Assembly: GCA_021780755.1 (NCBI GenBank)
Contig: JAJXYF010000022.1
Location: 1-64,000, forward strand
Reading direction: 5' to 3'
Source of the DNA: Deltaproteobacteria bacterium
GTDB lineage: Bacteria; Desulfobacterota; Binatia; Binatales; Binataceae
Length of the DNA: 64,000 nucleotides
Shown: piece after piece, positions 44,287-53,856 of the stretch
Layout of the letters: each line of letters starts with the position of its first letter
Position numbering within the stretch: the stretch's first letter is position 1
The notes under the pieces: generated by a model
Told to the model about the DNA's origin: nothing
What the model saw: the letters and a program-made list of their open reading frames with translations, nothing else
The model's database searches: none
Position numbers and translations under genes: made by a program

Positions 44287-45522
44287 ATGAGCGCTAATCA
44301 ACCCGCATCGCTTGGAGCCGCCGCCATGCGGCCGATCCGCGAACCGGTTCAGCTTGAGTGGGGCCGTTTGACGACGATCGCGACGGTGCTAATCGTGGTC
44401 GGCGTGGTCGGCGTCGCCGCCGGACTCGCCCTCGGTCAGGCGCAGCGCGTGTGGCTGACGTGGCTGGTCGATCTGCTCTTTTTTATGGGCATCGCGCAGG
44501 GCGGGGTGGCTGTATCGGCCGGCTTTTACCTGACCCAGGGACGCTGGGCAGGCTCGACGCATTTTCGCCTGGCGGAAGCCTTCTGGCGATTCCTGCCACT
44601 GTCGCTGCTGTTGTTCCTGGGCGTGTGCGTTGGCGCCGACTATATATTTCCGTGGATCGCGCATCCCGTCGCTAACCCGGTCAAGGCGCAGTGGTTGAGC
44701 GCGCCATTCCTGCTCACCCGTGACTTCATCGCGATCGCTATCATGGTGCTCTTGAGTTGGCGGTTCGTCAGTATCTCACGCAGCGCCGAAGCCATCGCGT
44801 GGCATCATGAACCCGATACCATCGAGATGCCGCCGGTGCCTATACGGCGATGGGCGCCGCTCCTTGCGATTTGCTATTGCGTCGCCTACACGCTATTCGC
44901 CTACGACCTGATTTCATCGCTGGCGCCGCAATGGCATAGCACGCTCTTCGGATGGTGGTACTTCGCGACGGTCTTCTGGAGCGCCATCTGCGCGATGTCC
45001 TTTACCGCGATGCGGATGCGCGCGGCGCTGCCGATGGACAATATGTTCAACCGCGGCAAGGTGCGCCACGATCTCGGCAAAATGATTTTCGCCTTCTCGG
45101 TATTCTGGATGTACCTGACCTTCGCGCAATACATAGTCATCTGGTACGGCGACCTGCCGACTGAGACGTTCTTTATCGTCGGACGCTGTTGGCATCATCC
45201 GTGGATGTTCATGACCTGGATGGTTCCGGTGCTGCTGTGGGCGACGCCGTTCAGCGTGTTGATGGGCGTGCCCCCGAAGAAGACCCCGAAGATTCTCGGT
45301 ACGGTCGCTCTGCTCGGCCTGATCGGCGTGTGGGACCTCAACTACGTATTGATTGTACCTTCGCTGTCACCCGACAAGCTGCCGCTGGGATGGATCGAAT
45401 TGGCTATCACCGCAGGATTTCTCGGCGCGTTTATTTTCTGCGCGATTCCGGGACTGAAGCTATTGGCAGAGGTCGCGGTGTCCGACGCATTGGAGACGAG
45501 TGATGAAGCCGCGCACCATTAA
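44287..45522 (+). CDS. actF: ActF, second integral membrane subunit of ACIII
   Basis: A 411-residue polytopic protein of the ActF/NrfD-related type. The conserved helix LVDLLFFMGIAQGGVAVSAGFYLTQGRW and the motif HHPWMFMTWMVP in the second half fit ActF. In Rhodothermus-type operons a small cytochrome ActE lies between actD and actF, but no such ORF is present in the 73-base gap. The CoxB start lies inside its 3' end (20-base overlap). Confidence 0.9.
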   Translation: MSANQPASLGAAAMRPIREPVQLEWGRLTTIATVLIVVGVVGVAAGLALGQAQRVWLTWLVDLLFFMGIAQGGVAVSAGFYLTQGRWAGSTHFRLAEAFWRFLPLSLLLFLGVCVGADYIFPWIAHPVANPVKAQWLSAPFLLTRDFIAIAIMVLLSWRFVSISRSAEAIAWHHEPDTIEMPPVPIRRWAPLLAICYCVAYTLFAYDLISSLAPQWHSTLFGWWYFATVFWSAICAMSFTAMRMRAALPMDNMFNRGKVRHDLGKMIFAFSVFWMYLTFAQYIVIWYGDLPTETFFIVGRCWHHPWMFMTWMVPVLLWATPFSVLMGVPPKKTPKILGTVALLGLIGVWDLNYVLIVPSLSPDKLPLGWIELAITAGFLGAFIFCAIPGLKLLAEVAVSDALETSDEAAHH

Positions 45523-46552
45523 GTTCAAGCGCGCCAGTCTCATGGCCGCCGTCATCGCGATGGCGACCGCTGCAGCAGGCTGCGCCTCGGGTGGCCCGTA
45601 TCCGCTTGACACGTTGTCGCCGAAGTCCGATTTGACGCGCTCGATCCTGAATCTCTTCAAGGAAGTGACTATCCTTGATTCGATCGTGCTGATCGTCGTT
45701 ATTGTCGCGATGATCGGCGCAATCTTTGTTTATTCGAGTCGCGAAGGCGATCCCGGCGAACCGTCGGCGATGCACTCCGACGTAACGCTCGAGATGCTGT
45801 GGACGGTGATTCCCGCGCTTATCCTGGTCGCAATCACGGTGCCCACCGTGCACACGATCATCCGCACGCAGCCCGACAAGTGGCCGGCCGAAACGCTCGA
45901 GGTCAAGGTCATCGCGCATCAATGGTGGTGGGAATTCGAGTACCCGTCGCTGGGGGTCGTGACCGCCGACGAAGTGCATATTCCGGCCGATCGTACTATC
46001 CACTTCGCGATGACTTCGAAGGACGTCATTCATAGTTTCTTCATGCCGTCGATCGGCGGCAAGCGTGACGTTGTTCCCGGCCAGGAAAACCAGATTACCC
46101 TGAAGGCGGATACCCCGGGCGAGTACTACGGGCAATGCACGGAGTTTTGCGGTACGTCGCATGCCAACATGCGGTTCCGCGTGTTCGTCGACACGCCGGC
46201 CGACTTTGACAAATGGGTAGCGCATCAGAATGAACCGCCGGTCAGGCCGACCGACGGCGCGGCGGCGGCTGGCGCCAAGATTTGGGCCGACGCGCCGTGC
46301 GCGATTTGCCATACCATCAAAGGTGTTTCGGGTTTTTCCAAGGATTACACCTACGGTTTTCGCGGCCCCGACCTGACCCATTTCGGCAGCCGCGGGACAA
46401 TGGCGGGTAGTATGTTGAAGAACACTCCCGAGAACGTCGCGCTGTGGATTAAGAATCCCGACGCCGTGAAACCGGGCGCCAATATGCCGACACTAGGATT
46501 AGACGGCGAAGATCTGAACGATCTCGTGGCGTACCTTGAGAGCCTGAAGTAG
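45503..46552 (+). CDS. coxB: Cytochrome c oxidase subunit II with fused cytochrome c (caa3)
   Basis: A 349-residue subunit. A lipobox-like AAAGCASG ends the signal. Two helices follow, then the aromatic patch HQWWWEFEYP. The CuA site is read as H in VIHSFFMP and CTEFCGTSHANM (C-x3-C-x3-H-x2-M). The C-terminal domain carries CAICH and a later methionine (GANMPTLGL), a mono-heme cytochrome c. This gives caa3-type electron entry. The ATG at 45503 and a GTG at 45500 are both possible. Confidence 0.95.
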   Translation: MKPRTIKFKRASLMAAVIAMATAAAGCASGGPYPLDTLSPKSDLTRSILNLFKEVTILDSIVLIVVIVAMIGAIFVYSSREGDPGEPSAMHSDVTLEMLWTVIPALILVAITVPTVHTIIRTQPDKWPAETLEVKVIAHQWWWEFEYPSLGVVTADEVHIPADRTIHFAMTSKDVIHSFFMPSIGGKRDVVPGQENQITLKADTPGEYYGQCTEFCGTSHANMRFRVFVDTPADFDKWVAHQNEPPVRPTDGAAAAGAKIWADAPCAICHTIKGVSGFSKDYTYGFRGPDLTHFGSRGTMAGSMLKNTPENVALWIKNPDAVKPGANMPTLGLDGEDLNDLVAYLESLK

Positions 46553-46563
46553 GAAAATAGCCA

Positions 46564-49029
46564 ATGGCTGCGCAACCAAAAGCGTTACATCTGGAACAAG
46601 GCAATTACCTCGAAGGTGGTGGAATTTACGGCTGGCTCACCACCATCGATCACAAGCGTATTGCGGTGCTCTACGGAATCAGCGCGCTGGTTTTGATGGC
46701 GCTGGGCGGCACCGAGGCGATGCTCGTACGTGCGCAATTGATCGTGCCGGACAATCATTTCCTGACGGCGGACTTCTACAACCAGATGTTCACCATGCAC
46801 GGTCTGACGATGATTTTCCTCGTCGTTATGCCGCTCGAAACCGGATTCTTCGGCAACTTTCTGATTCCGCTGCAAATCGGGGCGCGCGACGTTGCCTTCC
46901 CGCGCCTCAACGCCTTGAGCTACTGGATCTTTCTGCTCGGCGCGATTGCGCTGAACTTCGGCTGGATTTGGGGCGGACTGCCGAACGGCGGATGGTTTGG
47001 CTATGCCAATTTGAGCTCGCGCGCCTACTCACCAGGCCTCAATATCGATTACTACGACGTCGGTCTGCTCATCCTCGGTATCTCGTCGGTAATGAGCGCG
47101 CTGAATTTCTTTGTCACGATCGTCAATATGCGGGCCCCCGGCATGACATTTATGCGTATGCCGATGTTCATCTGGGCGCTGCTGGTGACCGTGATATTGC
47201 TGCTGCTCGCTTTCCCGGCGCTGACCGTCGGCCTGATCTTCCTCTTCGCCGACCGCTACTTCGGATCGCATTTCTACGAGGTCATCGCGGGTGCGACACC
47301 GATACTATGGCAGCATCTCTTCTGGATCTTCGGCCATCCAGAAGTTTACATCATGGCGCTGCCCGCCTTCGGGATGATCTCCGAAGTCCTGCCGGTATTC
47401 TCGCGCAAGCCGCTGTTCGGCTATCCGATGATGGCCTATTCGATCATCTTGATCGCCTTTCTGTCCTACGGCGTGTGGGGCCATCATATGTTCGCGACCG
47501 GCATGGGCCCGGTGGCGGATTCGGCCTTCGCGATCACTTCGATGCTCATCGCGATACCCACCGGGGTCAAGGTCTTTTCCTGGATCGCGACGATCTGGGG
47601 CGGACGGCTGCGCTTCACTACCGCGATGCTGTTCGCGCTTGGCTTCATCCTCGAATTTACGATCGGCGGTTTGAGTGGAGTCATGCACGCGAGCGCTCCG
47701 ATCGATCTCGAGCAGACCGATTCCTACTTCATCATCGCGCACTTCCACTACGTACTCTTCGGCGGCGTGCTGATGGCGATTCTGTCGGCCTTCTATTTCT
47801 ACTTTCCCAAGATCTGCGGACGTTTCATGAACGAGTCCCTGGGCAAGTGGCACTTCTGGCTGACGACGATCTTCTTCAATTGTACTTTCTTCCCCATGCA
47901 CTTCCTCGGTGAATGGGGCATGCCGCGGCGCATCTACACCTACGCGCCGGACATGGGTTGGAGCTTCTGGAACGGTTTCGAAAGTATCAGCGCATTTTGT
48001 CTGGGCGCTTCTTTCCTGCTGTTCTTCGCCAACATCGCATGGAGCTGGTTTAACGGCGAACATGCGGGCGCCGATCCGTGGGATGCGCGAACGCTGGAAT
48101 GGTCAATACCGTCGCCGCCGCCGATTTATAATTTCGTCAAGGTTCCGACCGTGCATTCCCGCGATGCCTTCTGGGTCGAGAAGTACGGTGACGTCGAAGC
48201 GTCGGGTCTCGGCGAAAAGCGCGTGAACGTGGAGTTCCAGCCGCTCGCGAGTCCCGAAGAAGTCGCCAGCATCCACATGCCGCAGCCTTCGCTTTATCCG
48301 ATAATCATGGCGGGCGGTATCTTCCTCGCCGGTATCGGCATGCTGGTCGGATGGTTCCGGCTGGTCTTCATGGGACTCGGCTTGTTGGGGTTGTGCGCGA
48401 TTGCGATGTCTTTTGAGTATCGCGAGTGGGGCGAAGACAATCCGCATCAGGTGGGCGAGAGCTTCCTCAGTCTGGATAATCGCAAGCTCGGCATCTGGTC
48501 GTTCATCGGTTCAGAATGCGTATTCTTCGCGAGCCTGATTTCGACCTACATGGTTTACAAGTCGCGCAGCATCGGAGTGCCCGACGCGCAGATTCTCAAC
48601 ATTCCACTGACCTCCTTCAGCACCTTCATCCTGCTGATGTCGAGCTTGCTGATGGTGCTGGCGCTCGCTGGATTCCAGCGCAACGATCGGTTCTGGGGCA
48701 CCTTCTGGCTATTCGGCACCGCGGCCTTCGGTCTGATCTTTCTCGGCGGCCAGGTCTATGAGTTCGGCAGCTTCTACCACGAGGGCATGCTCTACAACTC
48801 GAACCTGTTCAGCCAGTGCTTCTATACCCTTGTCGGCTTCCACGGCTTTCACGTGTTCCTCGGCGTCGTTTGGCTGATAACGATGGCGATCGCCGGAATG
48901 AGGGGGAAAATCGGTTCGAGCCGCGCGCTATCGGTCGAGTTGTGCGGACTCTATTGGCATTTCGTGGACATCGTTTGGGTAGTCATCTTCACCCTGATCT
49001 ATTTAATGAGGACGATTAATCGGGCATGA
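46564..49029 (+). CDS. coxA: Fused cytochrome c oxidase subunits I and III
   Basis: An 821-residue fusion. The N-terminal 560 residues are subunit I with 12 helices, the active-site segment HPEVYIMALPAFG (HPEVY holds the conserved Glu and CuB ligand His), GVWGHHMF and the HFHYVLFGG heme ligands. From about residue 640 a subunit III-like part follows (KLGIWSFIGSECVFFASL, FHGFHVFLGVVWL, LYWHFVDIVWVVIFTLIY). The Glu suggests an A1-type oxidase. The coxD start overlaps by four bases. Confidence 0.95.
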   Translation: MAAQPKALHLEQGNYLEGGGIYGWLTTIDHKRIAVLYGISALVLMALGGTEAMLVRAQLIVPDNHFLTADFYNQMFTMHGLTMIFLVVMPLETGFFGNFLIPLQIGARDVAFPRLNALSYWIFLLGAIALNFGWIWGGLPNGGWFGYANLSSRAYSPGLNIDYYDVGLLILGISSVMSALNFFVTIVNMRAPGMTFMRMPMFIWALLVTVILLLLAFPALTVGLIFLFADRYFGSHFYEVIAGATPILWQHLFWIFGHPEVYIMALPAFGMISEVLPVFSRKPLFGYPMMAYSIILIAFLSYGVWGHHMFATGMGPVADSAFAITSMLIAIPTGVKVFSWIATIWGGRLRFTTAMLFALGFILEFTIGGLSGVMHASAPIDLEQTDSYFIIAHFHYVLFGGVLMAILSAFYFYFPKICGRFMNESLGKWHFWLTTIFFNCTFFPMHFLGEWGMPRRIYTYAPDMGWSFWNGFESISAFCLGASFLLFFANIAWSWFNGEHAGADPWDARTLEWSIPSPPPIYNFVKVPTVHSRDAFWVEKYGDVEASGLGEKRVNVEFQPLASPEEVASIHMPQPSLYPIIMAGGIFLAGIGMLVGWFRLVFMGLGLLGLCAIAMSFEYREWGEDNPHQVGESFLSLDNRKLGIWSFIGSECVFFASLISTYMVYKSRSIGVPDAQILNIPLTSFSTFILLMSSLLMVLALAGFQRNDRFWGTFWLFGTAAFGLIFLGGQVYEFGSFYHEGMLYNSNLFSQCFYTLVGFHGFHVFLGVVWLITMAIAGMRGKIGSSRALSVELCGLYWHFVDIVWVVIFTLIYLMRTINRA

Positions 49030-49370
49030 GCGATCACGCTGTCGAACACGGTCACGGCGCGCACGCGCACGCCATCGCGGAAGACCATCATCCCGGACCG
49101 GCGGTTTATCTGCTGGTCGCGGTTGTACTGATCGTGCTTACGGCAATGGAGATCGGCGTCTTCTATGCGCCGTTTCTTCAGGCCTGGCTGGTTCCGATGC
49201 TGATAATCCTTGCGATCCTGAAGTTTATTCTGGTCGCCGGATTTTATATGCACTTGAAATACGACAGCAGCGTCTTCACCACCCTGTTTGCGTTTCCACT
49301 ATTGCTCGCGATGATGATCTGCGGATCGCTGATGCTGCTGTTTCTCTATCTGGGACGCCATTCGGGATAG
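49026..49370 (+). CDS. coxD: Cytochrome c oxidase subunit IV family protein
   Basis: A 114-residue prokaryotic subunit IV. A His-rich N-terminus (HAVEHGHGAHAHAIAEDHH) precedes three hydrophobic helices with ILKFILVAGFYMHLKYD in the second. This length and the FxMHLKxD motif are typical of caa3 subunit IV. The His-rich tail could bind copper, but this is inference. It overlaps coxAC by ATGA. ctaG follows at 49 bases. Confidence 0.93.
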   Translation: MSDHAVEHGHGAHAHAIAEDHHPGPAVYLLVAVVLIVLTAMEIGVFYAPFLQAWLVPMLIILAILKFILVAGFYMHLKYDSSVFTTLFAFPLLLAMMICGSLMLLFLYLGRHSG

Positions 49371-49419
49371 ACAGACACTGGCGGTTGCCGAAGCGATCGG
49401 GGCCGCCGCGAGAAATAAG

Positions 49420-50232
49420 ATGTGGGAAGCTGAGCCGGAAGTAGTACTCTCGATCGCGCTCGTCGCGCTCACTTATGTCGCGGGGGCGCTGGTCTTGAAG
49501 CGGCGGCCAAACTCGCGCCGTCAGATCGCTTTCTGGTCGGCGATCGTCGTGCTGTTCCTCGCTCTGACTGGCCCGCTCGGCGCCTATGCTAGGGGCTTCA
49601 GCTTCTCCGCGTATATCTTTCAGCAGATGCTGCTGGTCTTCGTGGTGCCGCCGCTGATGCTGCTGGGATTGCCGGACTGGATGGTTCGGCCGGTGATGAT
49701 GAACCGCTTCGTCGAGCCGGTGGCGCGCCGCATTACGCGGCCACTCTTCGCGTTTCTAACCTTCTCCATGTTCTTCGCATTGCTGCACTACCCGGCGCTG
49801 TGCGATCAGGTTTGCCACGCGCGGTCATTTTTCGGCGGTATCCGTGTGGCGCTGGTGGCCGTCGGCTTGCTGCTCTGGTGGCCAATGCTAAGCCCGCTGC
49901 CCGAGTATCCGCGACTGTCCTATCCGATGCAGATTCTCTATTTGTTCCTCCTGATGATTCCGATGACCGCGGTGGCGGCGCCGATCACGATGGCCGAGAC
50001 GGTGCTTTATATGTACTACGCGATGGGGCAACATCCGTTTGGCCTGACGCCGATCGCGGACCAGGTGCTGGGCGGACTCATCATGTGGATCGGGCAGGGC
50101 GTTTACATCATGTTCGTCTTCAGCGGGATATTTTTCCGTTGGGCACAGCGCGAAGATACCGAGATACCGGCGATCAACCGGCCGCCCGCGCGGGTGCATG
50201 TGCTGCATCCGCAAGAACGCCCAGTCATCTGA
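49420..50232 (+). CDS. ctaG: CtaG (caa3-type) assembly protein
   Basis: A 270-residue polytopic membrane protein of the CtaG_caa3 family. The conserved ALTGPLGAYARGFSFSAYIFQQMLLVFVVPPLMLLGLPDWM and ALLHYP and PLPEYPRLSYP segments are present, with about seven hydrophobic helices. It assists Cu insertion into subunit I of caa3 oxidases. It is the last gene of the respiratory operon; the next gene is convergent. Confidence 0.9.
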   Translation: MWEAEPEVVLSIALVALTYVAGALVLKRRPNSRRQIAFWSAIVVLFLALTGPLGAYARGFSFSAYIFQQMLLVFVVPPLMLLGLPDWMVRPVMMNRFVEPVARRITRPLFAFLTFSMFFALLHYPALCDQVCHARSFFGGIRVALVAVGLLLWWPMLSPLPEYPRLSYPMQILYLFLLMIPMTAVAAPITMAETVLYMYYAMGQHPFGLTPIADQVLGGLIMWIGQGVYIMFVFSGIFFRWAQREDTEIPAINRPPARVHVLHPQERPVI

Positions 50233-50285
50233 CACCAGCAACCGGATACTCAGAGCCTTCAGGCGCGGTGGGCCGCGCAATCCAC

Positions 50286-51560
50286 TTACACCTGGCCTTC
50301 GCGGTAGGCGAAGGTGAGCGTCCAAAGCGTAGCGCCTGAATAAAGCAGTCCACCCGCCGCTATAGCCACTGTAGCGATTACGCAGATCGCGACGTTGGCG
50401 ACGAACAATCCGGCGACCATCGTGGCCAGTCCGGAATTGTACGCGACGAAGACGGCTGATCGCGGCCGCGGCCTCGAGAGTTCAACGGCGCTCATCGCAC
50501 ACCAGCGGCGAAGGCTCCGCACCCGTACGACGAATGCGGGAAACAGATAATAGGAAACGCCGATGATGAAGTTACCCATCCAGCCGAGGATTCCGGCCAC
50601 TCCGTAGCTCGACGCGACGCGCGCGCCCAGTTCGCTTTGCGCCCCGTTGAATGCGAGTGTGATACCCAGTGTGATCGCCACCATCAGCCACGCAGTCCCC
50701 GCGATCGCATGACCCACGCTCCAATCGACAGGTTTGCGATGCGCCCAGAGCAGGCGGGCGATTGTGACTATGTAAGCAACCAGCGCGAGCGCAAGCACGA
50801 CGCTCCATAACGCCAGTCCCGGAAGGCGGGCGAGCAACGTGACGACCAGACCGATCACGCCGGCGGTAATCGCGTAGAGTTGCCACGCCGCACTCTTTGG
50901 AAGGGCGATTCGCGGCAGAGCCAGAGCCGGAACCATCCGGTAGGAGACGGCGCAGACGGTCAAGGTGACCCATCCGATCGCGGCCAGATGGGCGTGGGCC
51001 GCCAGGTTTGAAATCAGGCTGCCGCCCAGAAAACCATAGCTCTTGTCGAGCGCAAGTAAGAATCCGAGCGTCGCCGCTATCAAGAGGAAGCACAGCGCCA
51101 GGAACATTCCGGTTTCGGCTACGCCGCGCCCGACTCGCGGCCACAGTGGCGGAAAGATGTTTGCCGCGAACAACCCGACGCTTGCGATTACTACCAGCGC
51201 CGCCGACCAGATCCCCGACCACGATCCGAGTGCGAAGTGCGAGACCATCCCGCTCGCCCCTACGACGTAGAGCACCAGCTGCGGCATCAGCAGGCGCGGG
51301 TAGGGGAGGGTCGCATGCGTCAACGCGGGGACGTAACGATACATCACACCGATGATCGCGGCGGTGATCCATCCGAGCGCAAAGGTATGCACCAGCGCGA
51401 GCACGGAGGCCTGGTAGAAATATCCGGTGAGCGCACCGGCCTCCCATGGCGTGGCGGCAGCTCCGCACGCGAACGAAAGCGTCGCGATCACGAAATAATC
51501 GATTGAAATTCGCGCACCGCGGATTTCCCAGCGGGTGGCTGCGTCTGCGGATGCTGCCAT
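50286..51560 (-). CDS. Polytopic membrane protein, heme-copper-oxidase-like
   Basis: A 424-residue protein of about 12 hydrophobic helices. Two related helix motifs contain histidines: HTFALGWITAAIIGVMYRYVPAL (about residue 58) and HAHLAAIGWVTLTVCAVSYRMVPAL (about 185). This H-x3-LG-x4-G pattern recalls cbb3/NorB-type subunit I heme ligands, but the full set of six ligands is not evident. Convergent with ctaG. Possibly a heme-binding membrane protein without oxidase activity. Confidence 0.65.
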   Translation of the reverse strand: MAASADAATRWEIRGARISIDYFVIATLSFACGAAATPWEAGALTGYFYQASVLALVHTFALGWITAAIIGVMYRYVPALTHATLPYPRLLMPQLVLYVVGASGMVSHFALGSWSGIWSAALVVIASVGLFAANIFPPLWPRVGRGVAETGMFLALCFLLIAATLGFLLALDKSYGFLGGSLISNLAAHAHLAAIGWVTLTVCAVSYRMVPALALPRIALPKSAAWQLYAITAGVIGLVVTLLARLPGLALWSVVLALALVAYIVTIARLLWAHRKPVDWSVGHAIAGTAWLMVAITLGITLAFNGAQSELGARVASSYGVAGILGWMGNFIIGVSYYLFPAFVVRVRSLRRWCAMSAVELSRPRPRSAVFVAYNSGLATMVAGLFVANVAICVIATVAIAAGGLLYSGATLWTLTFAYREGQV

Positions 51561-51859
51561 GAGACGCGAACATTATTAGCAAGCGCGCGGACGAATTGGC
51601 AGGAGGCGGCGCAAGGTCATCGCATCGCGCCGATTTGCATTAGCCGTAACCCTCCAATTGTAATGCCTGAGCTAATGTATCGGGCTTGCTCGCACGACCG
51701 AATTGGCCTATTCGTGGATCAGTGGACGCTGCTTTTGAAGGCGCGTCAATCGGAGGGTAGCCGAAACCGAACATCCTGATTTCTCAGCCAAATCTCCAAG
51801 TATGGCCGACTAAACCGGTGGCGCGCCGTGCGCACGGAAAAGCCTTTGCGGAGGATCTA

Positions 51860-52876
51860 ATGCAGCATTCCAAGACACGATTAATCGTTGACGGTGCGGT
51901 GGCTGGGCTGATCGGAGGGGCGGTAATTGCGGTGTGGTTCTTCATCTTCGACGCAGCCCAGGGCGATCCCCTGAGAACGCCCGCGATCCTCGCCGGTGCG
52001 TTGCTTCACGGCGCGAGCCATCCGACGCTGACCGGCGCGGCCTGGGTAATGGTCGCCCAATACCTGGTCGCCCACTTCATCGCCTTCGCGATTATCGGCG
52101 CGGCCGCCGCGATGCTGATGGCATCAGCCGAGAAACATTCCGAACTCTTCGGCACGCTCTTTCTATTTACCATCGGCTTCGAAGTTTTCTTTATCGCCCT
52201 CGTCATGCTGCTCGGCCCCGCGGCGCAGGCGGCGGTTTCGTGGTGGAAGGGCATGATCGGTAATCTGATGGCCACGGCGGCGATACTCGCTTACTTCTTC
52301 TGGCGCCAGCCGGACCTCGCCTCGAACCTCCTCGGCCCCTGGATCGACGTCGCGCGCGAGGGCATCATCGTCGGCTTGATCGGCGGGGTAATTGTCGCCG
52401 CATGGTTCATGGTTTCCGACGCTCTCGCCAGCCATCCGTTCCGCACGCCCGCCCTGCTCGGCGCGATTATTTTCAACGGGATGAGTCAGCCGTCCAGCTT
52501 CGCGGTTACCGCGGATCTGGTGCTCGGCTACACCGCGCTTCATTTCTTTGCGTTCATCATGTTCGGCATCGCGGCGTCGATTACGATGTATGCCTCGGAG
52601 CGCGAGCCGCTGATCGCGCTCGGCGTAGTTGTCCTGTTCCTCTGGTTCGAACTGTGCTTCGCCGGCTTCCTGACCTTCCTCAACCAGACGGCGGTACAGC
52701 AACTCGGCTGGTGGAACATCGCGGGCGGCAACATCGTTGCGCTCGCCGCGATCATCGCGTGGTATGCGCATCGCCATCCACGGGTGGTGCCGCGTATCTT
52801 CGAGCGCTGGCAGGAGCTCAAGTCGGAAGGGTCATCGGCGAGTGCGCGCCCGCCCGAGCGTCCGCGTGCCGCGTAG
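51860..52876 (+). CDS. Internally duplicated polytopic membrane protein
   Basis: A 338-residue membrane protein with two similar halves. Residues about 9-45 (VDGAVAGLIGGAVIAVWFFIFDA and RTPAILAGALLHG) resemble residues about 155-190 (REGIIVGLIGGVIVAAWFMVSDA and RTPALLGAIIFNG). About eight hydrophobic helices in all. A CGGAGGAT box supports the ATG at 51860. Family not recognised; tandem duplication of a four-helix unit is visible. Neighbours are housekeeping. Function unknown. Confidence 0.75.
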   Translation: MQHSKTRLIVDGAVAGLIGGAVIAVWFFIFDAAQGDPLRTPAILAGALLHGASHPTLTGAAWVMVAQYLVAHFIAFAIIGAAAAMLMASAEKHSELFGTLFLFTIGFEVFFIALVMLLGPAAQAAVSWWKGMIGNLMATAAILAYFFWRQPDLASNLLGPWIDVAREGIIVGLIGGVIVAAWFMVSDALASHPFRTPALLGAIIFNGMSQPSSFAVTADLVLGYTALHFFAFIMFGIAASITMYASEREPLIALGVVVLFLWFELCFAGFLTFLNQTAVQQLGWWNIAGGNIVALAAIIAWYAHRHPRVVPRIFERWQELKSEGSSASARPPERPRAA

Positions 52877-52908
52877 CGATGGGCGTGTCGGCAACGGGCG
52901 CAGGACGA

Positions 52909-53706
52909 TCAGAGTCCGAGCACGTCGCGCATCGAGTAGAGTCCCGGCGGCCGTTGCTCCAGCCAGGCGGCCGCCCGCAGCGCGCCGCGCGCGAGCGATT
53001 CGCGGCTCTGCGCGCGATGGATCAGTTCCAGGCGCTCGCCCTGCCCGCCGAAAATTACCGTATGGTCGCCGACCGCGTCGCCCGCCCGCAGCGCCAGCAC
53101 CGCTATTTTGTCGTGCGGACGCGCCCCCGTGATACCCTCACGCCCATACACCGCGTTGGCTTGGTAATCGAGGTTGCGCGCCTCCGCGATCGTTTGTCCG
53201 AGCGCGATCGCCGTACCGCTCGGCGCATCGACCTTGGTGTTGTGATGGATCTCGATCACCTCGGCGTCGAAGTTGCCGAGGATTCGCGCCACTTCCGCAG
53301 TGATCTTCATCAGCACGTTGACGCCGATACTCATGTTCGGTGCTATAACGGTGCGGGTGCGCGAGGCGAGATTCTTGGCGCGCGCCTCCAGTTCGGGGGT
53401 GAAGCCGGTCGATCCGATCACGATCGCGGCGCCCTTGCCGGCGGCGATTTCGAGATGTCCCAGCGAAGCGGCGGCATTGGTAAAGTCGAGCGTAACGGTA
53501 TCAGGCCGCGCGATCGTCGCGTAATCGTCAACGATCCTGACACCCTGCGTTCCCACCCCCGCGACCTCGCCGGCATCCTTGCCGATTACCGGATTGCCCG
53601 GCGCTTCCAACGCCCCGGCAAGACGATGCGTCCCTTCGTTGACGATGATCGAGACCAACAACCGGCCCATCCGGCCGGCCGCGCCTGAGACGATCAGATT
53701 AGCCAT
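52909..53706 (-). CDS. dapB: 4-hydroxy-tetrahydrodipicolinate reductase
   Basis: A 265-residue reductase of lysine/DAP synthesis. SGAAGRMG is the nucleotide-binding motif, the E-I-H-H of VIEIHHNTKVDAPSGTA gives the catalytic His-His and Lys, and STGFTP lies between. Full length, ATG. It is convergent with the duplicated membrane-protein gene. Together with dapL it supports the aminotransferase branch of the DAP pathway. Confidence 0.96.
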   Translation of the reverse strand: MANLIVSGAAGRMGRLLVSIIVNEGTHRLAGALEAPGNPVIGKDAGEVAGVGTQGVRIVDDYATIARPDTVTLDFTNAAASLGHLEIAAGKGAAIVIGSTGFTPELEARAKNLASRTRTVIAPNMSIGVNVLMKITAEVARILGNFDAEVIEIHHNTKVDAPSGTAIALGQTIAEARNLDYQANAVYGREGITGARPHDKIAVLALRAGDAVGDHTVIFGGQGERLELIHRAQSRESLARGALRAAAWLEQRPPGLYSMRDVLGL

Positions 53707-53856
53707 GGGATCCCTCCACGACCATCAGCGGCGGTTGGCGATCGCGGCAAGACCGCGACTCCAGGCTGAACCCTATGCGAAGTGCGGATTCCCGACCGGT
53801 CCTGTACGGCCGCGAACTGTACCGTAAGCGGCCCGCTGGCAGGCCTGCGAATGAAC

